Counted from the stretch's first letter, positions 12,200-24,312 are shown. The stretch: DNA of 64,000 bases from Toxonevra muliebris (GCA_963691655.1 OY829328.1:75830400-75894399), one strand, 5' to 3'. Program-made: numbers and translations. The notes: generated by a model not told the origin, from the sequence alone.

Positions 12200-13458
12200 C
12201 AGGGTGACAATCGTAAAGTGACGCACACATTTCAGCAGTTATTTTCAAAAGGACGTACTTCCATTAAGTACAATTAAGTGTTAACATTGCTGAATATATA
12301 AGCATTCATTTGAACCCCACCTCATTCAATATAACCTCCTTTAGCCTGCACACATGCCTTCAATCGAACCGGAAATCGTAGGACTGTTCGCCGCAGGACT
12401 TCCTGATCAATTTCAGTCCAGGCTTTCTCTAATGAATTTGTCAGCGACTCCAGACTGTGGTGTTGAGATGCACAAGCCTTACTCTCTAAAATACTCCAAA
12501 TAGAGTAGTCCATTGGATTCAAGTCTGGGGAATATGGTGGCCATTCTTGAGATGTTATGAATCCAGAAAAATTGTCTTTTATCCATATTTGCGTTAATTT
12601 TGCCATGTGGGAAGGTGCAGAATCTTGCTGGAAAGTCCAGTTTTCATTTCCAAATGTATCTTGGGCCCAGGGAAGAACATGTTCATTTAAAATGCTCCGA
12701 TAAACAACCTGGTCAATTTTAACACCCTCTTCAACGAATATTAGCGGAAACTCCAGCCCATACCATAACGGAAGCTGGCTTTTGAACTCGGCCAACAGTC
12801 CTATTTTGTTGCGATGATGATGTTAGCCACATTCGGTCATTTTGCGCATTGAAATGTTGTTCAACCGTGAAAATTTTTTTATCTGTAAACAAGATATTTT
12901 CAACATTTTTTAACACGGAGGAGCGTAGCAACGCCTTGCATCTTTGCAGTCGCAAATCTTTCAGATCTTGAGCTTTTCGGAGCTTGTACGGCTTAAGATT
13001 AAGCTTTGATTTTGCAATGATTCGCACTGTTTCACGGTTTACTCCCACTTCCTTAGCGATTTTTCTCATTGAGCGCCTTGGATTTCGCTTGATTCGTTTA
13101 CGAATTTTTTCTGTTAAACCAGTAGTGGCAACTGTTGAAAATTTTCCCCGGTCTCTATCTCCAAAACCCCCGGTTTCATTATATCGAATAATAGCTCGGT
13201 CTGCCGTACGACTTGACAAATTTAAAGCCTTTGCAATTTGACGGCTACTATAATTTGCCAAATGAAATTTCATAATTTCACGACGAATATTTTCCTTGTC
13301 CATTTTTATGGAAATTTCCAAATGTAATAACAAAAATTCAAATGAAATTAAAAGCAAACCCAATGATGAATGAATTTGCTTTTTAAATTGAAGTAACGGT
13401 AAATGGCAAAGCTTGCTGCAGAGTATTAAACTTGCGTCACTTTACAATTGTCACCCTG
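12200..13458 (-). mobile_element. maT-type (IS630-Tc1-mariner, DD37D) transposon, near full length
   Basis: A 1259-bp element with near-perfect terminal inverted repeats: 25 of the first 26 bases match, beginning CAGGGTGACAAT at 12200 and ending ATTGTCACCCTG at 13458. TA dinucleotides flank both ends (12198-12199, 13459-13460), the target duplication expected of this superfamily. It carries one transposase gene on the minus strand, described separately. Confidence 0.92.
12322..13303 (-). pseudogene. maT-like transposase, one frameshift
   Basis: Starts at ATG 13301-13303 (MDKENIRREI). The N-terminal half has paired helix-turn-helix features (SSRQIAKALNLSSRTADRAI, then RSMRKIAKEVGVNRETV) and the first catalytic Asp in ILFTDKKIF. 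The frame shifts after VMVWAGVSAN, around 12740-12765. The C-terminal half continues in another frame to the stop at 12322, with the second Asp in FQQDSAPSH and the third in SPDLNPMDYSIW. The last two are separated by 37 residues, the DD37D signature of maT elements. All three acids remain, so the frameshift is the only obvious lesion. As the sequence stands, no complete transposase is encoded. Confidence 0.88.
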
Positions 13459-13460
13459 TA

Positions 13461-14070
13461 TTTGTATTTTTTTTTTACTTTTAAAGTCAAATAAAATAAA
13501 AAGTGTTTCAATATTCTTATTTAAAAATTTCAACACTACCATTTTCAAAGATAAAAAAAAAAAGTGGAAAAGAAAAAATAAACAAAATTGCATCATGATA
13601 AAATCCAGCAATTTTTTTTTATATTGTTGACGCTTTCTCGTTTTCTTTTGCAACATTTCTTGGCATATTATTGGCACAACACTTTATTTACATTGTGCAT
13701 TTGCCAAAGCGGCGTGCAGCAGCAGAAAATGCAAATTGAAATTGATAGAAAGACGAAAGGAGAAATACATATATAAGTATGTAAATAGATAGATAGTGAG
13801 TGAATTAAGGCGAAAGAAGCAGAGAAGGAAAAACAAGAGACTTCTTAGGAATGCAACAAAATAATGTAAATATTAAAGATGTATACACATATACACGAAT
13901 ACATACACACACATTGAAATACATATGCAAGTAAGTACAAGGAGCGACAAAGTCAATATCCTTCAGCGTTGAGCATTTTACGAGTGCATTAGTTAAGTTA
14001 GAACTTTATATATGTAGCGTTTATTTGTGCCCAGTAGAAAAAGTAATGATTGTTCAAGCTTGTGTTTAAG
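13461..14070. other. Non-coding, AT-rich
   Basis: Poly(A)/poly(T) rich spacer between the maT element and R1-like LINE copy 3. Contains short ATACACATATACAC simple sequence. Nothing else seen. Confidence 0.5.
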
Positions 14071-16378
14071 TTTTTTTTTTTAACGAAGAGGAAAGTAGTC
14101 AGTGCGAGACATTCTTACGCTAAAACTACCTCTCGTTCGTAAGGATATTCCTCCCGGAACCACCGTTAAGTATTACGTCGGAAGACCGTAATGGCCTCAA
14201 TGCTCAATCGTCAGTATTGGTTTCTGTCCAATTTTATCCCGTTGTATCGTCAGTTGACGATATCTGGCCCCAGGTTTCTGATGTTTGCCGTGCGCTCAGC
14301 TTTACGTGCACGTATGGTCATCATATCTGTAGCAACCTTGCATGCCGCATTTCATTTTTCCACTGTGTTACACATCTGTGTCCTCAGATTTCATTCCCTA
14401 GGGGTTCCAAACGCTTTCTCCAACTCGTTGTTTCCGTCACTGTTGCAGCATGGGTAGTGAAATAGTATATGCTGCACGTTCTTCAGTTTCTCTGGGCAGC
14501 TCGGGCAAAACCAGTCGTCCTCTTTAAGGTTGTATCAGTGCTGGTATTTCTTGAAACATCCCTGACCACTAGGTAATTGCGTAATGTGGTAATTCAATTC
14601 GGCATGCCTACGTGATATTCACTCTTTTATGTCCGTAAAGATCCATCGACCCTTCTCGTATGACTCACATCTTCGCTGCCAATCCATGATGGTATGCTGC
14701 CTTTCTTCTTTTCTTATGCCTTTAATCGGCTTTGTGTCACGACCATATAACTGCATCATTTCTTGTGCCTGTAGATCGATGCGTACCGCACTTGCTCTGA
14801 CACAAATTGCATTGTCCGGCACTATGCGATACGCGCTAGCTACCCTCACTGGGCCTATAAATCGCATAGATATCCTTCTGGTGTGTCTTTTTGCTGTCCT
14901 CCCAGATAGATCCTGCACACAATATTACTGACGTAGTAACTGTTGAAAGCAGTCAGCGGCTGCCCTCGCGTGGACTTCCTATGTTCTAATGCTAATGCTT
15001 GTTAGCGCACTGTTTATTCGTGATACTTTTTCACTAACAGCTTTCAGGTGATCCTTGTACATCATTCCAGAGTCTATAAGTACTCCAAAGTCCTTGATGT
15101 GAGCACACGAGGTGATGTGATGACCAGCTCTTCACGTTCTTTTCTGGTCCTCAATAGCACGACTTCCACCTTCTGCTCTGCCAAATCCAGCGTCGACTTG
15201 TAAAGCCATGTTTTCACCCTTGAGATGACGTCGTTACTTATAGCCTGTAACAAATCCAGGTGTTTGGCTACTGTCATTATCGTGATGTCGTCTGCATATC
15301 CAATGATTTTTGGATCCTCCGGAGATCCAATCTGAAGATTCCGTCATACATTACTTTCCATAGCGTTGCGACAACAACAAAGCCTTGCGGAATGTCTCCC
15401 TTGACACTATACTGCTTCATGCCGTCGTCAGTATTGTATATTAAAATCCTGTTGTCAAAGTAGTTTGCGATTATTTGCAAACAGGTACTCTGGTACTTCA
15501 AGTCCTCTCAGTGCAATGATAATCTGAGGGCAGTTCGCCGAGTTGAAGGCATTTTTGATGTCCAACATCACAACGGCACGGTACTTCTTCTTGCCGTTTC
15601 CCCATTGCTTGCTGCTGGTAACCTCGCGTGCAATATTCATCACCACTTGTATTGCGTCGAAAGTGGAGCGCGCTTTCCGGAATCCAAACTGCCGTGCTGA
15701 TAGCCCTTCTGGCTTTTCAAGCCACTCCTGAAGCCTGTCCCCGATGATAAGTTCGAGGACTTTGCCCAGTATATCCAGCATGCATAACGGGCGGTGCGAT
15801 GCAAGCTTCTTTGGTTTTAGTCGGAGGATTAACCGCTGTCGCTTCCAGGAATCAGGGAATACTCCTTTCTTTAAGCATGCGTCGAAAAGTTTTGCGAACA
15901 CCTCCGATGTAGCTTTGATCGCTGTATTAAGCGCGATGTTGGGGATGCCATCCAGTCCTGGGGCCTTGTTATCCGCAATCCTTCGTAGCGTTGCCAGCAC
16001 CTCCCTGGCGGTGACCTTTGGTACTTGCATGCACTTATGACATTGTGAAGCAAGTTGTTTCTTGGAAGGGTAGAGTGCGGTTACCACTTTTCGCATCAGT
16101 GTGGGGCAGGTGGGCCTTGGGCCTCTGACCTGCCTCATAACCGTCCTACACGCCCACCCCCTAGGATTGATTTCTGTGATATCGCGTAACTGTTTAAAAC
16201 TGGTGTTTTTTTATCTCTGATCTCTGATGGTCTTCTTGAGCTCAATTCTGAAGACTTTGTAATCGACCTGCATAACTTCCCAAGCGAGATGAGAGCGAGG
16301 ACTCTGCGCTTTCTTGTGTGCTTGATGGCATTTTTTCCTGTCCGCCGCTATCTCCTCATTCCACCAGAACGTTTCAAC
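14071..16378 (-). mobile_element. R1-like LINE, copy 3, 5'-truncated and frameshifted
   Basis: The poly(A) tail appears as T-run 14071-14082. Reading minus from about 16378: linker, then RT fingers and palm at 15455-16138 (ADNKAPGLDGIPNIAL, LSARQFGFRKARSTFDA, RAVVMLDIKNAFNSA). After a shift come ANYFDNRILIYNTDDG and IPQGF (15277-15501), GYADDITIM near 15290, the thumb (15074-15277) and the YGRDTKPIKGIRKEERQH block (14619-14918). The 3' UTR matches copies 1 and 2. The reading frame is broken several times. Confidence 0.88.
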
Positions 16379-18108
16379 ATTTCAATAGCAAAGCATGTGA
16401 TTTGCAATGAACTATGACTAGTCGAAACGATATGTAAGTAAGGTTTAAATTTTGAAGGTTTTCATCACTGAATTAAGGCATGAATTGGGTACACCTCAAC
16501 GATTTTTCTACTGGGTATCCTATATACATGTATGGAATGGATTATATTAAGAGCACAACTACAACGACAACGTTGTTTCTGGAGGTTTTTATCATTTTTG
16601 GTAGTGATTTTGATGTAGAACTTATGCTAAAACAGTTAGGCTCAAAGATTTTTGAAATAATTATTGAAAGTAACTTTTTTAGAATCGTTTTTATATTTAC
16701 GCCGGGGGTAAAAGACGGAATTTCGCAGCGGAAATTATCAAGGAAATGATAGGTAGCGCCCTCTATCAATTAAGTATAAAAAATAAGAAGATTCATATGT
16801 GTATACACATAAATAATGGGCAATGCCCTCTATCAAAAATAGACCATGAAAAATTATGTGTATGCAATTATGCATCCTCATTTTTTTCATATTTAATTGA
16901 TAGGGGCACTGCCCATCAGTTCTCAAATTTGACATTTCAAACAAAAATATTTAGAAATTTCTAGACCTGAAAGAATGACTGAGTATGGACGCGAGAAACA
17001 AACAAATGACGATTGTATTACAATGAAATCTCCATTAAAAACTGCGACTGAGAGACAACGAGAATGTAGACTTCTTCAAGAAATGGAGGGCCAACAAAAT
17101 TTAGATTCTGCTATCGTGAAAAAATCGAAAAAGCAGCACTGAGAGATCGCTAGAGTGTAGACTTTGCAAGTAACTTGAGACACAACTAGGGTTGCCAGAC
17201 GGTCCTGATTCGTCTTGATTGTTCAGATTTTTAGTCCCCTGTCCAGAGTTTCACCTTTCAGAAACTTGTCCATATAAAATTTACAAATTTTTTAGAGATA
17301 CAATTTTTACTAAAAAATTTGAGTAAACACATTAAACAATTTAAAAATATACCAGAAGTCTCAGGCGTTAAAAATATTTATGCATCGGCTCCAAAAATTT
17401 TGATAGTAGTTTATTCGCTGATTACGACTGCGTACTCAGTTTTTCTCCAGGACATCTAGTTCTCCCACAATATGAACCTAAAATCAGAATAATGGGTTCT
17501 TCAGGGACTATTAAGAAATTTGTTTATTTGATCAAGAACTATAAAGCCGTTGGAAAATCTCGCGCATACGACTAAAGTTGAAGTTTTGTTGCACTGTGTT
17601 ATCAGCTGTTCACTCAATAACAAAAAAAAGAAAAATTGAAAAATGAAGTAAGAGATTTTTGAAGATGATCCAGCTCACAAACGGTAATCGCTAAAGCTGA
17701 AATATTTTGGGAATCATCATAAAATAAATCGAGGTTCATTTTTAGAGGTGTGAAACTCGAGGCACTTTAATGTACATAATGAAAATTCGCAGATATTTTA
17801 TCTCAATGCCCAGATGAAGCTCGATTTGCATCAGACGTGATACTTGTCTGAGTGCGATTCCAAAAAAAAAAAAAAAACAAAAATCTGTCAGAATAATAAA
17901 CAAAATTTGATAGGGCAAAAAAAAATAAAACCCTATTACATATACATGCATACTCGTATGCATTTATAACTGCATATTGTTATGTATGCTTATAAAAAAA
18001 AATAATTTTTTTTTTTGAGTTACATCATTGTTGACATTTTTAAATCAACAACAAAAAAATATTGTGTTATTGTAATATTTTCATGATTGCCTGCAATTTA
18101 CGATTACT
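16379..18108. other. Non-coding, with a foldback at 16757-16914
   Basis: Other than the foldback, no gene or repeat of known class is visible. A GGGTTGCCAGAC motif at 17189 resembles one end of a hAT element but has no partner. Confidence 0.45.
16757..16914. mobile_element. Short foldback element
   Basis: GCGCCCTCTATCAATTAAG at the left and its imperfect complement TTTAATTGATAGGGGCACTG at the right bound about 155 bases. A third GCCCTCTATCAA lies in the middle (about 16825). MITE-like, non-coding. Confidence 0.55.
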
Positions 18109-18192
18109 ATATCGTCGCCTGAGAATTGATTTGGCGTATGTGTATAAGTATTCCTATGCCTATACGCCAAATCAATTCTCAGGCGACGATAT
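18109..18192. repeat. Perfect 31-bp inverted repeat with 22-base loop
   Basis: Arms 18109-18139 and 18162-18192 are exact reverse complements (core CGTCGCCTGAGAATTGATTT). The loop is 18140-18161. The 84-base hairpin has a GC content above its surroundings. It could be the product of a recent fold-back event or a small-RNA hairpin; no known miRNA is recognised. Confidence 0.9.
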
Positions 18193-19097
18193 GTTAATTT
18201 ATTTTTTTTTTTTTCTTTTTGCTGTTTTTTCTAAAAGCGCATCATTTTTCTATTGTTTCATTGAATATCGTATTTTATTTATTTACTTTTTAACTTTAAT
18301 ATTGCACAAATATTTATTTATATTTCTTTTTATAACTAATACTTTTTTCTATTTTGTTTTGTTTTTTATTTTTTTTTCATTTTATTGTTACTGTATTTTA
18401 TATGCAGATTTAAAAATGTTTTTAATAGCTGTACGTGTATCCTTTATTTTATTTATCCTTTCATTCATATGTGTGGTACTTAGTTGAAAATGATTTTTCA
18501 CATTTTAAATAATATTTATTTTATTATTTTACTATGACTTTTGTAGAAAACCAATGGATTTATTTAAAATATGTATAAATTTTTCTGGTTTTATGGTTTT
18601 TTTTATTTAAATATGTAGGTACTTAAATGATTTATTTTAGAAATACATTTATTCTGCACTGAAAAGCGCTTAATAATATTCGCAATTACAAATACATTGC
18701 AATTCGTTCTAGTCGCAGTTAAATCCTGTTGTCATTTTTAACCACACACAAATCATTTTTAGATAAGAAGAGTATTGAATGTAGATAAAATTTCAAAATT
18801 TATTCAATCCCTGTTTACCGGCCCTGGCAAAGTTTGGGAAATATGAGAATTACAGCAAAACCAAAAAGAAGAATTTGCAAAATGTCTCGATCTCCATATT
18901 TAATTATTGCAATATTATGCTAGGTTTACAAGGGTGTTTAACCTATTTGATAATTTCCAATCGGAGATCGGTTGCGCTCCATTGTCAGTCCTTTCGTTTT
19001 GCCTAATTATTGCATTAATAGTGGCAGCAGTTTCCTTAGTAAATACTGCAAATTTCCCATTTTAGCATACAAACCTTTATCCATCTCCACCACCCTT
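18193..19097. other. Non-coding, very AT-rich
   Basis: Long T-rich stretches give an unsupported hydrophobic frame at 18062-18487 that also runs through the perfect inverted repeat. No gene. Confidence 0.5.
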
Positions 19098-19660
19098 TGA
19101 CTGATACTGGTACTTGTACTGGTATTTCTACTTGTACTTGTACCAGTATTTCTACTTATACTTGTACCAGTATTTTTACTGGTACTTATACTTGTAGTTG
19201 TACTTGTAGTAGTACATGTACTTGTACTTTACTTGTACTTTACTTGTACTTGTACTTTTGTACTTGTACTTGTACTTGTACTTTACTTGTACTTGTACTT
19301 GTACTTGTACTTGTACTTGTACTTGTACTTGTACTTGTACTTGTACTTGTACTTGTACTTGTACTTGTACTTGTACTTGTACTTGTACTTGTACTTGTAC
19401 TTGTACTTGTACTTGTACTTGTACTTGTACTTGTACTTGTACTTGTACTTGTACTTGTACTTGTACTTGTACTTGTACTTGTACTTGTACTTGTACTTGT
19501 ACTTGTACTTGTACTTGTACTTGTACTTGTACTTGTACTTGTACTTGTACTTGTACTTGTACTTGTACTTGTACTTGTACTTGTACTTGTACTTGTACTT
19601 GTACTTGAACTTGTATTTATACTTGTACTAGTAGTAGTTCTACTAGTACTTGTACTTTTA
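19098..19660 (+). repeat. (TACTTG)n microsatellite
   Basis: Bases 19284-19607 are 54 perfect copies of TACTTG (324 bp). Degenerate versions with ACTGGTACT, TTTCTACT and TAGTAGT variants extend to 19098 and 19660. Every reading frame is open, producing long TC, LV, YL or TS dipeptide runs that are not genes. Confidence 0.97.
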
Positions 19661-20789
19661 GGGGCACTTTTACTTGGAAATATTCGTGTTATTAACAATT
19701 ATTCTAAAACTGTTAAATCAATTCTTTAAAAATTAAACACTAAACTTATGCCAACATGCAAAAGATAAACTATTGATTTTGCTAGAAAACTTACTTCCTT
19801 TCCACACGCCCCTCCATTCTTTATCAACTTTCATGTACCTATATTTTAATGCAATTTTAATGCAGATTCGCTTTTTGTTTAAAATTTATTATAAAATTCC
19901 ATTATCATACTTGTATTTGTAAAGCATTGTTTGTATGTAAGTATACTCGTACCTACATATAACGGGGTTTTTGTATTGCGACCACATTAACCGCTTCCAG
20001 CTTTCAACTCTCAACTACAGTTTGCAACTACATTTTGTATAAATATGTATGTATTTAACTCGTAGTAATATTATGTTAGTATAGTGAGTTCGTTCGAAAA
20101 ATCTAAAGGCAAAAAGCCAAAAAGTATGCAAACAAAAAAGCTCAACCAAAGGCAACAACAATAATAACAAGTGACCCACAAACAAAAAATTACAATCCAA
20201 ATGATAATATGCACTTAAGCCGACCATTGTGTGGGTGCTCGCTCATCCTCTCAGGCAACGCGGGAGCCGCACACAAACACAAACACACACACACACACAC
20301 TTTATTAATGTGGACGCGGTGGCAACTAGGAAAAACGAGCATGAACATCAAGATTCCTTTTACCAACTCCCTGCACTCCATTGTATTTTATTTTTCGAAT
20401 ATTTTAATACACATAGGAACTTAGTTTATGATATGTTAGATTTTAACAACGTAGTTAGCGGGGGCAGGAAGTGCATTTTTTTTTATTGGATAAAATATAT
20501 TTTTGATAAAAATGTTAATATTTACTAAACGCTTTGGTAGCTGCTGTTAGTTTAAGAGTAGATTTTGTTTGATTTTTTGTTTTTTTTTTAGTTTTTTATT
20601 GAGTTATGCTCAATACAGTTTTCAGTGTATTTTAAATATTAATTGTTGATTTTTTAAGAAAAATTAGCAATTGTTGATTGATTTTTTTTATAAGGCTGCA
20701 TTCAGTCATGGACACATTTGATTAGTTTCTTTTCCATAGAAATTTGATTATAATTTTTCAATTTGTCTCCTTTATTACAAAGGCTGCTC
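19661..20789. other. Non-coding
   Basis: Contains a short (AC)n at 20277-20300 and T runs. Short frames on both strands here show no family features. Confidence 0.5.
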
Positions 20790-21280
20790 AAAGTTAAATT
20801 CGACGAAATTCGGGCTAAAATCCAGACTAAAAATCACACCGAAGTTTAAAGTGAAATGTGGAACAAAATTTGGTTAACTTAAAAAAACTTAAACTAAAAT
20901 TCAAACCAAATTCAGACAAAAAATTAGCCCGAAATTCGGACTAAAATTCAGATAAAATCCAAATCAAATTCAGCTCGAAACTCAGATCAAATTCAGACTT
21001 AAAGGTGACCAAATTTAAGCTAAAAATCAGATCAAATATTGACTGAGTATGAATAAAAAATTAGACCAAAATTTCAGGTAAAAATCAAACAAACAGAAGT
21101 CAGCTGATAACTCGGAACAAAAACAGATCCAATTTAGACCAAAATTCAAAGCAAAATTCAGATCAAAAATCAAATCAAAATACAGATCGAATTCTAACCA
21201 AATACCAGACCTGAAATAATACTAAAATCCAGACCAAAAATCATACTTAAAAAGAGATCAAAAACCAAACTAAAAATCTT
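20790..21280 (+). repeat. Degenerate minisatellite built on CAGACCAAAATT
   Basis: Repeated short modules of the form CAGA(C/T)(C/T)AAA(A)TT(C/T)AGAC and AAATTCAAA fill about 490 bases. The same modules occur at 58330-58960 on this strand and inverted at 32390-33720. Confidence 0.7.
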
Positions 21281-22083
21281 CATAGCATTTACATTTCTGT
21301 GAGAGTCTGTAGCCCTCATGGCTGCACGCTGAATCCACCACAGGTAGGTATAGTGCAAAACATATGAGTTATTGAAATAAATGTCATAGGGTCACACACT
21401 TACACACACACGCCACAGGTGTCAAACTTCACCCATATATGTAAGCGCTACTGCTCATACTGTCTTTATACCTGCAGATTTTCACTTGAACAAGTTTTTT
21501 TATTGTGAACATAAGTGTGTGTGCTTATGTGTGTGTATGGGTGTGTAAAGGAAGAAGCTTGTTTATGTATTCTTGTTATTGTTGTTGTATACATAAATAC
21601 TTCTATGAACATTTTTGAAAGTCCCCATTGCCTTAATTTATGTGTGTATGTGTGTGTGTGTGTATATGTGCTTGCTGAGAAATTTAACACTATACTCCAT
21701 GGGAGACCATAAATGACTTTTCATATCATAATTTTGTAAATGAAACTTAACAAATTATATCTTCAGGTTGTGTTTCTGTGTGAGTTTAAGAGAACGAACA
21801 AAAAAACGACCACAGAATTGTTGATTGTTGTGTTTTTGCTGTCAAAAACTAAAGCCCAAAATGGAAGGGATGAAGAGAGAAAGGGAAACGAAACTTAATG
21901 CACATATTTATTTATCAGAAAAATATAAAAAAATTATTTGATGCATAATTAGCTCTTTATGGGCATTGGGTCTAGCATTTTCGCAACTTAGAATTTATGT
22001 TAGTACCAAAAATCTGTCTCTTTTTTTCATGATTTATAACCATATTTTTGTAAATAAATTGCCAATGGATTACGTTGTAAGGT
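21281..22083. other. Non-coding, with GT-rich simple repeats
   Basis: (TG)n-type stretches at 21515-21545 and 21640-21670 produce Cys/Val or Thr/His-rich frames. Nothing else recognised. Confidence 0.5.
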
Positions 22084-22504
22084 AACTTTCTTTCTATGAC
22101 TGGGGTAGATCTCAGTGGGCTCCAGTGGTTCTTTCGTTACAAAATTTATTGATTGCAGGGAACCCTCACTTTTATTATTGAGACACACTTATTCAATGCA
22201 CAATTCTCTTTTAATATAACACAAATTCATGGATTGTACAATTTAAGATTTTAAGTAATAATAATAGAATAAGGAAACCAAATATTTAACACTTCCACTT
22301 CACTCAGGCTGCGGCACTGGTCTTCTGAGCGAGCGTGCTCAGCGAGCAACTGATGGTATCGCTGTGTAGCGAGCGCGCTTGGTATACGAAGCGAGCAAAA
22401 CGTAAATTACGTCGTGTGAGATGCGCCTGGTAGGGTGAGCTTGCGAAGCGAACAAAGCGATGACTACGTTGTGTGTTATGCGCCTGGTAGGGCGCGCGTG
22501 CAAG
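22084..22504 (+). repeat. GC-rich dispersed repeat, copy 1, left part
   Basis: GTAACTTTCTTTCTATG through CAGTGGGCTCCAGTGG and TTGATTGCAGGGAA matches 43518 onwards closely. It passes into tandem GC-rich units of roughly 55-65 bases built on TGCGCCTGGTAGGG. Continues at 23286 beyond the inserted element. Class unknown. Confidence 0.65.
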
Positions 22505-23285
22505 GTGATGATTCGATACAAGTAAATACAAGTAAAAACTCGATACTTTTCATTCGATCCAAGTACTTTTTTTACTCGATGCTATAACATAAGTATTTTA
22601 CTTGGTATCGGAAAAAAGGGTCGGTATCGGATACTCGATACTTTTGGAAAATATTTATTTAAAAAACTGTAATATTGCTATACAATATTTAAAATTGTAG
22701 ATCATTTTACAATATTTTACAGCAATCAATAATATATTTCAAAATGCTACTGCAGAATTATTCAAAATATTTCAGTCCATATTGCAATATTTCAATGTAT
22801 GATGTATGATGATATTGCAGTACAGTATTGATGTTCTAGAAAATATTTCCGGCCATGCATGTAGAACATAATGTTTATTGAAACCTTTTCAGTAAAATAA
22901 AATATTTTTAACAAGCTTTAATCTGTTGATTAGTTTTCCTTCTATTATAAATTTTCTAGCGATTTGCTGAATTAAATTAACGTCATTTCTATATGATTCA
23001 CGTGTTTCCAGTGGAAATATCTCAAAACCATGATTTAATGGCGAAAAACTCGTGTTGAGTAGTTTAAACTGTAGGCTCAACCATGTTGTATCACAATGGG
23101 CCGTTCTGGCCTGAATATTTTCCTTGACAACCACTTAAAAAAAGAGTAATTTGTCTCTTTAAACGAGTATTCGATACAAGTACATATTCGATACTTTTTT
23201 CCGATATTTTCGGTAGCATCGATACTTTTATTCGATACAAGTAATGATTAAAAGTATCGATACTATGTGGGTATCGAATCAACAC
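22505..23285. mobile_element. Unclassified element with GATAC-rich inverted ends, inserted in a GC-rich repeat
   Basis: Ends share TGATTCGATAC (22509-22519, and inverted at 23271-23281). Both flanks of the interior are full of GTATCGATAC and CGATACTTTT blocks. It interrupts a repeat whose other copy (43518-44290) lacks it, so it is an insertion. A minus-strand frame at 22889-23134 encodes 81 residues that I do not recognise. No clear target duplication. Confidence 0.6.
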
Positions 23286-23530
23286 TAGGAGAGCAAAGTG
23301 TAGCTTAATGGGTTGCGGGCGTCCGTGTTTCAGGTCACGGTAGCGGGAGGGACGTCGGCCGAATGAATCGATTCAGAACGCCTCTACTCATTCCGTCGTG
23401 TGAGTGGCTGAGTAAACCGCTCCGAAACTTCACTTGTCGCTCTGCCTGATGCCCACCTTCAGTCCGATCGCTACGTAATGTCGATGTGAATAGGCAAATC
23501 ATGGCTCTAGATACTTACTATTCGACACTT
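23286..23530 (+). repeat. GC-rich dispersed repeat, copy 1, right part
   Basis: Resumes at GAGCAAAGTGTAGCTT and follows copy 2 (about 44005 onwards) through GACGTCGGCCGAATGAATCG, CTACTCATTCCGTCGTG, ACTTGTCGCTC and CTGATGCCCA. Confidence 0.65.
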
Positions 23531-23590
23531 ATTTGCATGACAATTTGTCTATTCTAGAACCTGTGTCTTTTGAATCTCTCCTCAAACTCA

Positions 23591-23907
23591 ATTGAGAGGC
23601 TGAGAGGAAAAGTGGTATAAATTCTACGTTAAGAAAAAGAGTGAAATAATTTTACTTAAGATCAAAAGCAAAACGAAATATATTCAGAGCAAAAGTGAAA
23701 CGAAATATGTTCAGAGCAAAAACGGAATAAAAAACTATGCTGTTTCCACTCTGAAAGCATTGTTATACCATTTTTACTCTTACTTTTAAGCCGTTTCATT
23801 TTCACTCCAAGCCGTATTACTTGTGCCATTCTTCCAGTGAGATACTAAATTATTTCACTTTTGCTCTTATATAAATTTTAGACCGCTATTCCTCTCAGCC
23901 TGTCAAT
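23591..23907. mobile_element. Foldback MITE
   Basis: The left arm ATTGAGAGGCTGAGAGGAA... and the right arm ...TTCCTCTCAGCCTGTCAAT are inverted copies, with similarity continuing inwards through AAGTGGTATAAA and GTGAAATAATTT. The 317-bp whole folds on itself almost end to end. The interior has a repeated CAGAGCAAAAG...GAAACGAAATAT unit. No reading frame and no clear target duplication. Confidence 0.65.
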
Positions 23908-24164
23908 TATGGTTCACATTATGGGAATTTTTTTTTTCAGTTGGTAATTTATTCATATGTATATACAAAATTCAAAAAAGTTCCAGTGAATACAAATAAC
24001 CATTTAAAAATATAAACACAACTTTAATTTAAGTTTATGAACCATGAATAGACCTTTAGGTCCTTAGCGATACCAAATAGGAGTTATAGGAATTATTTAT
24101 CGTGTATATTTAGCGAGTGTAAACGTCATTTAAGATGCGGGTGTGGTTAGTAAACTTTAAAAGA

Positions 24165-24312
24165 CAGTTCACCTCCAGTTTAGCGACCTCGTTCAGACCC
24201 TCAAACAGTGGAGCTCCTTAGTAAGTTAATCGAGTTCTAGTGAGCGCAGGACAAGAGCATAGAAGGTGCTCAAGAGTTTCCCTCACATCTTGCTCCATAT
24301 ATTTCCTGCAAC
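24165..24312 (-). mobile_element. LINE C-terminal Cys-rich fragment
   Basis: Minus-strand translation gives ETLEHLLCSCPALTRTRL and then EGLNEVAKLE after a stop. This is the conserved tail after RNase H in LOA-type LINEs, also seen at 25544, 34772 and 50799. Short and isolated. Confidence 0.6.

Noticed and set aside
17185..17215. hAT terminus GGGTTGCCAGAC
   Set aside because: No inverted partner or 8-bp duplication found within a few kilobases.
18062..18487. 141-residue hydrophobic frame
   Set aside because: It arises from T-rich DNA (Phe/Leu/Ile/Tyr) and runs through a perfect inverted repeat. No family likeness.
19097..19729. Several long open frames on both strands
   Set aside because: They are translations of the TACTTG repeat. 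A six-base period without stops keeps every frame open.
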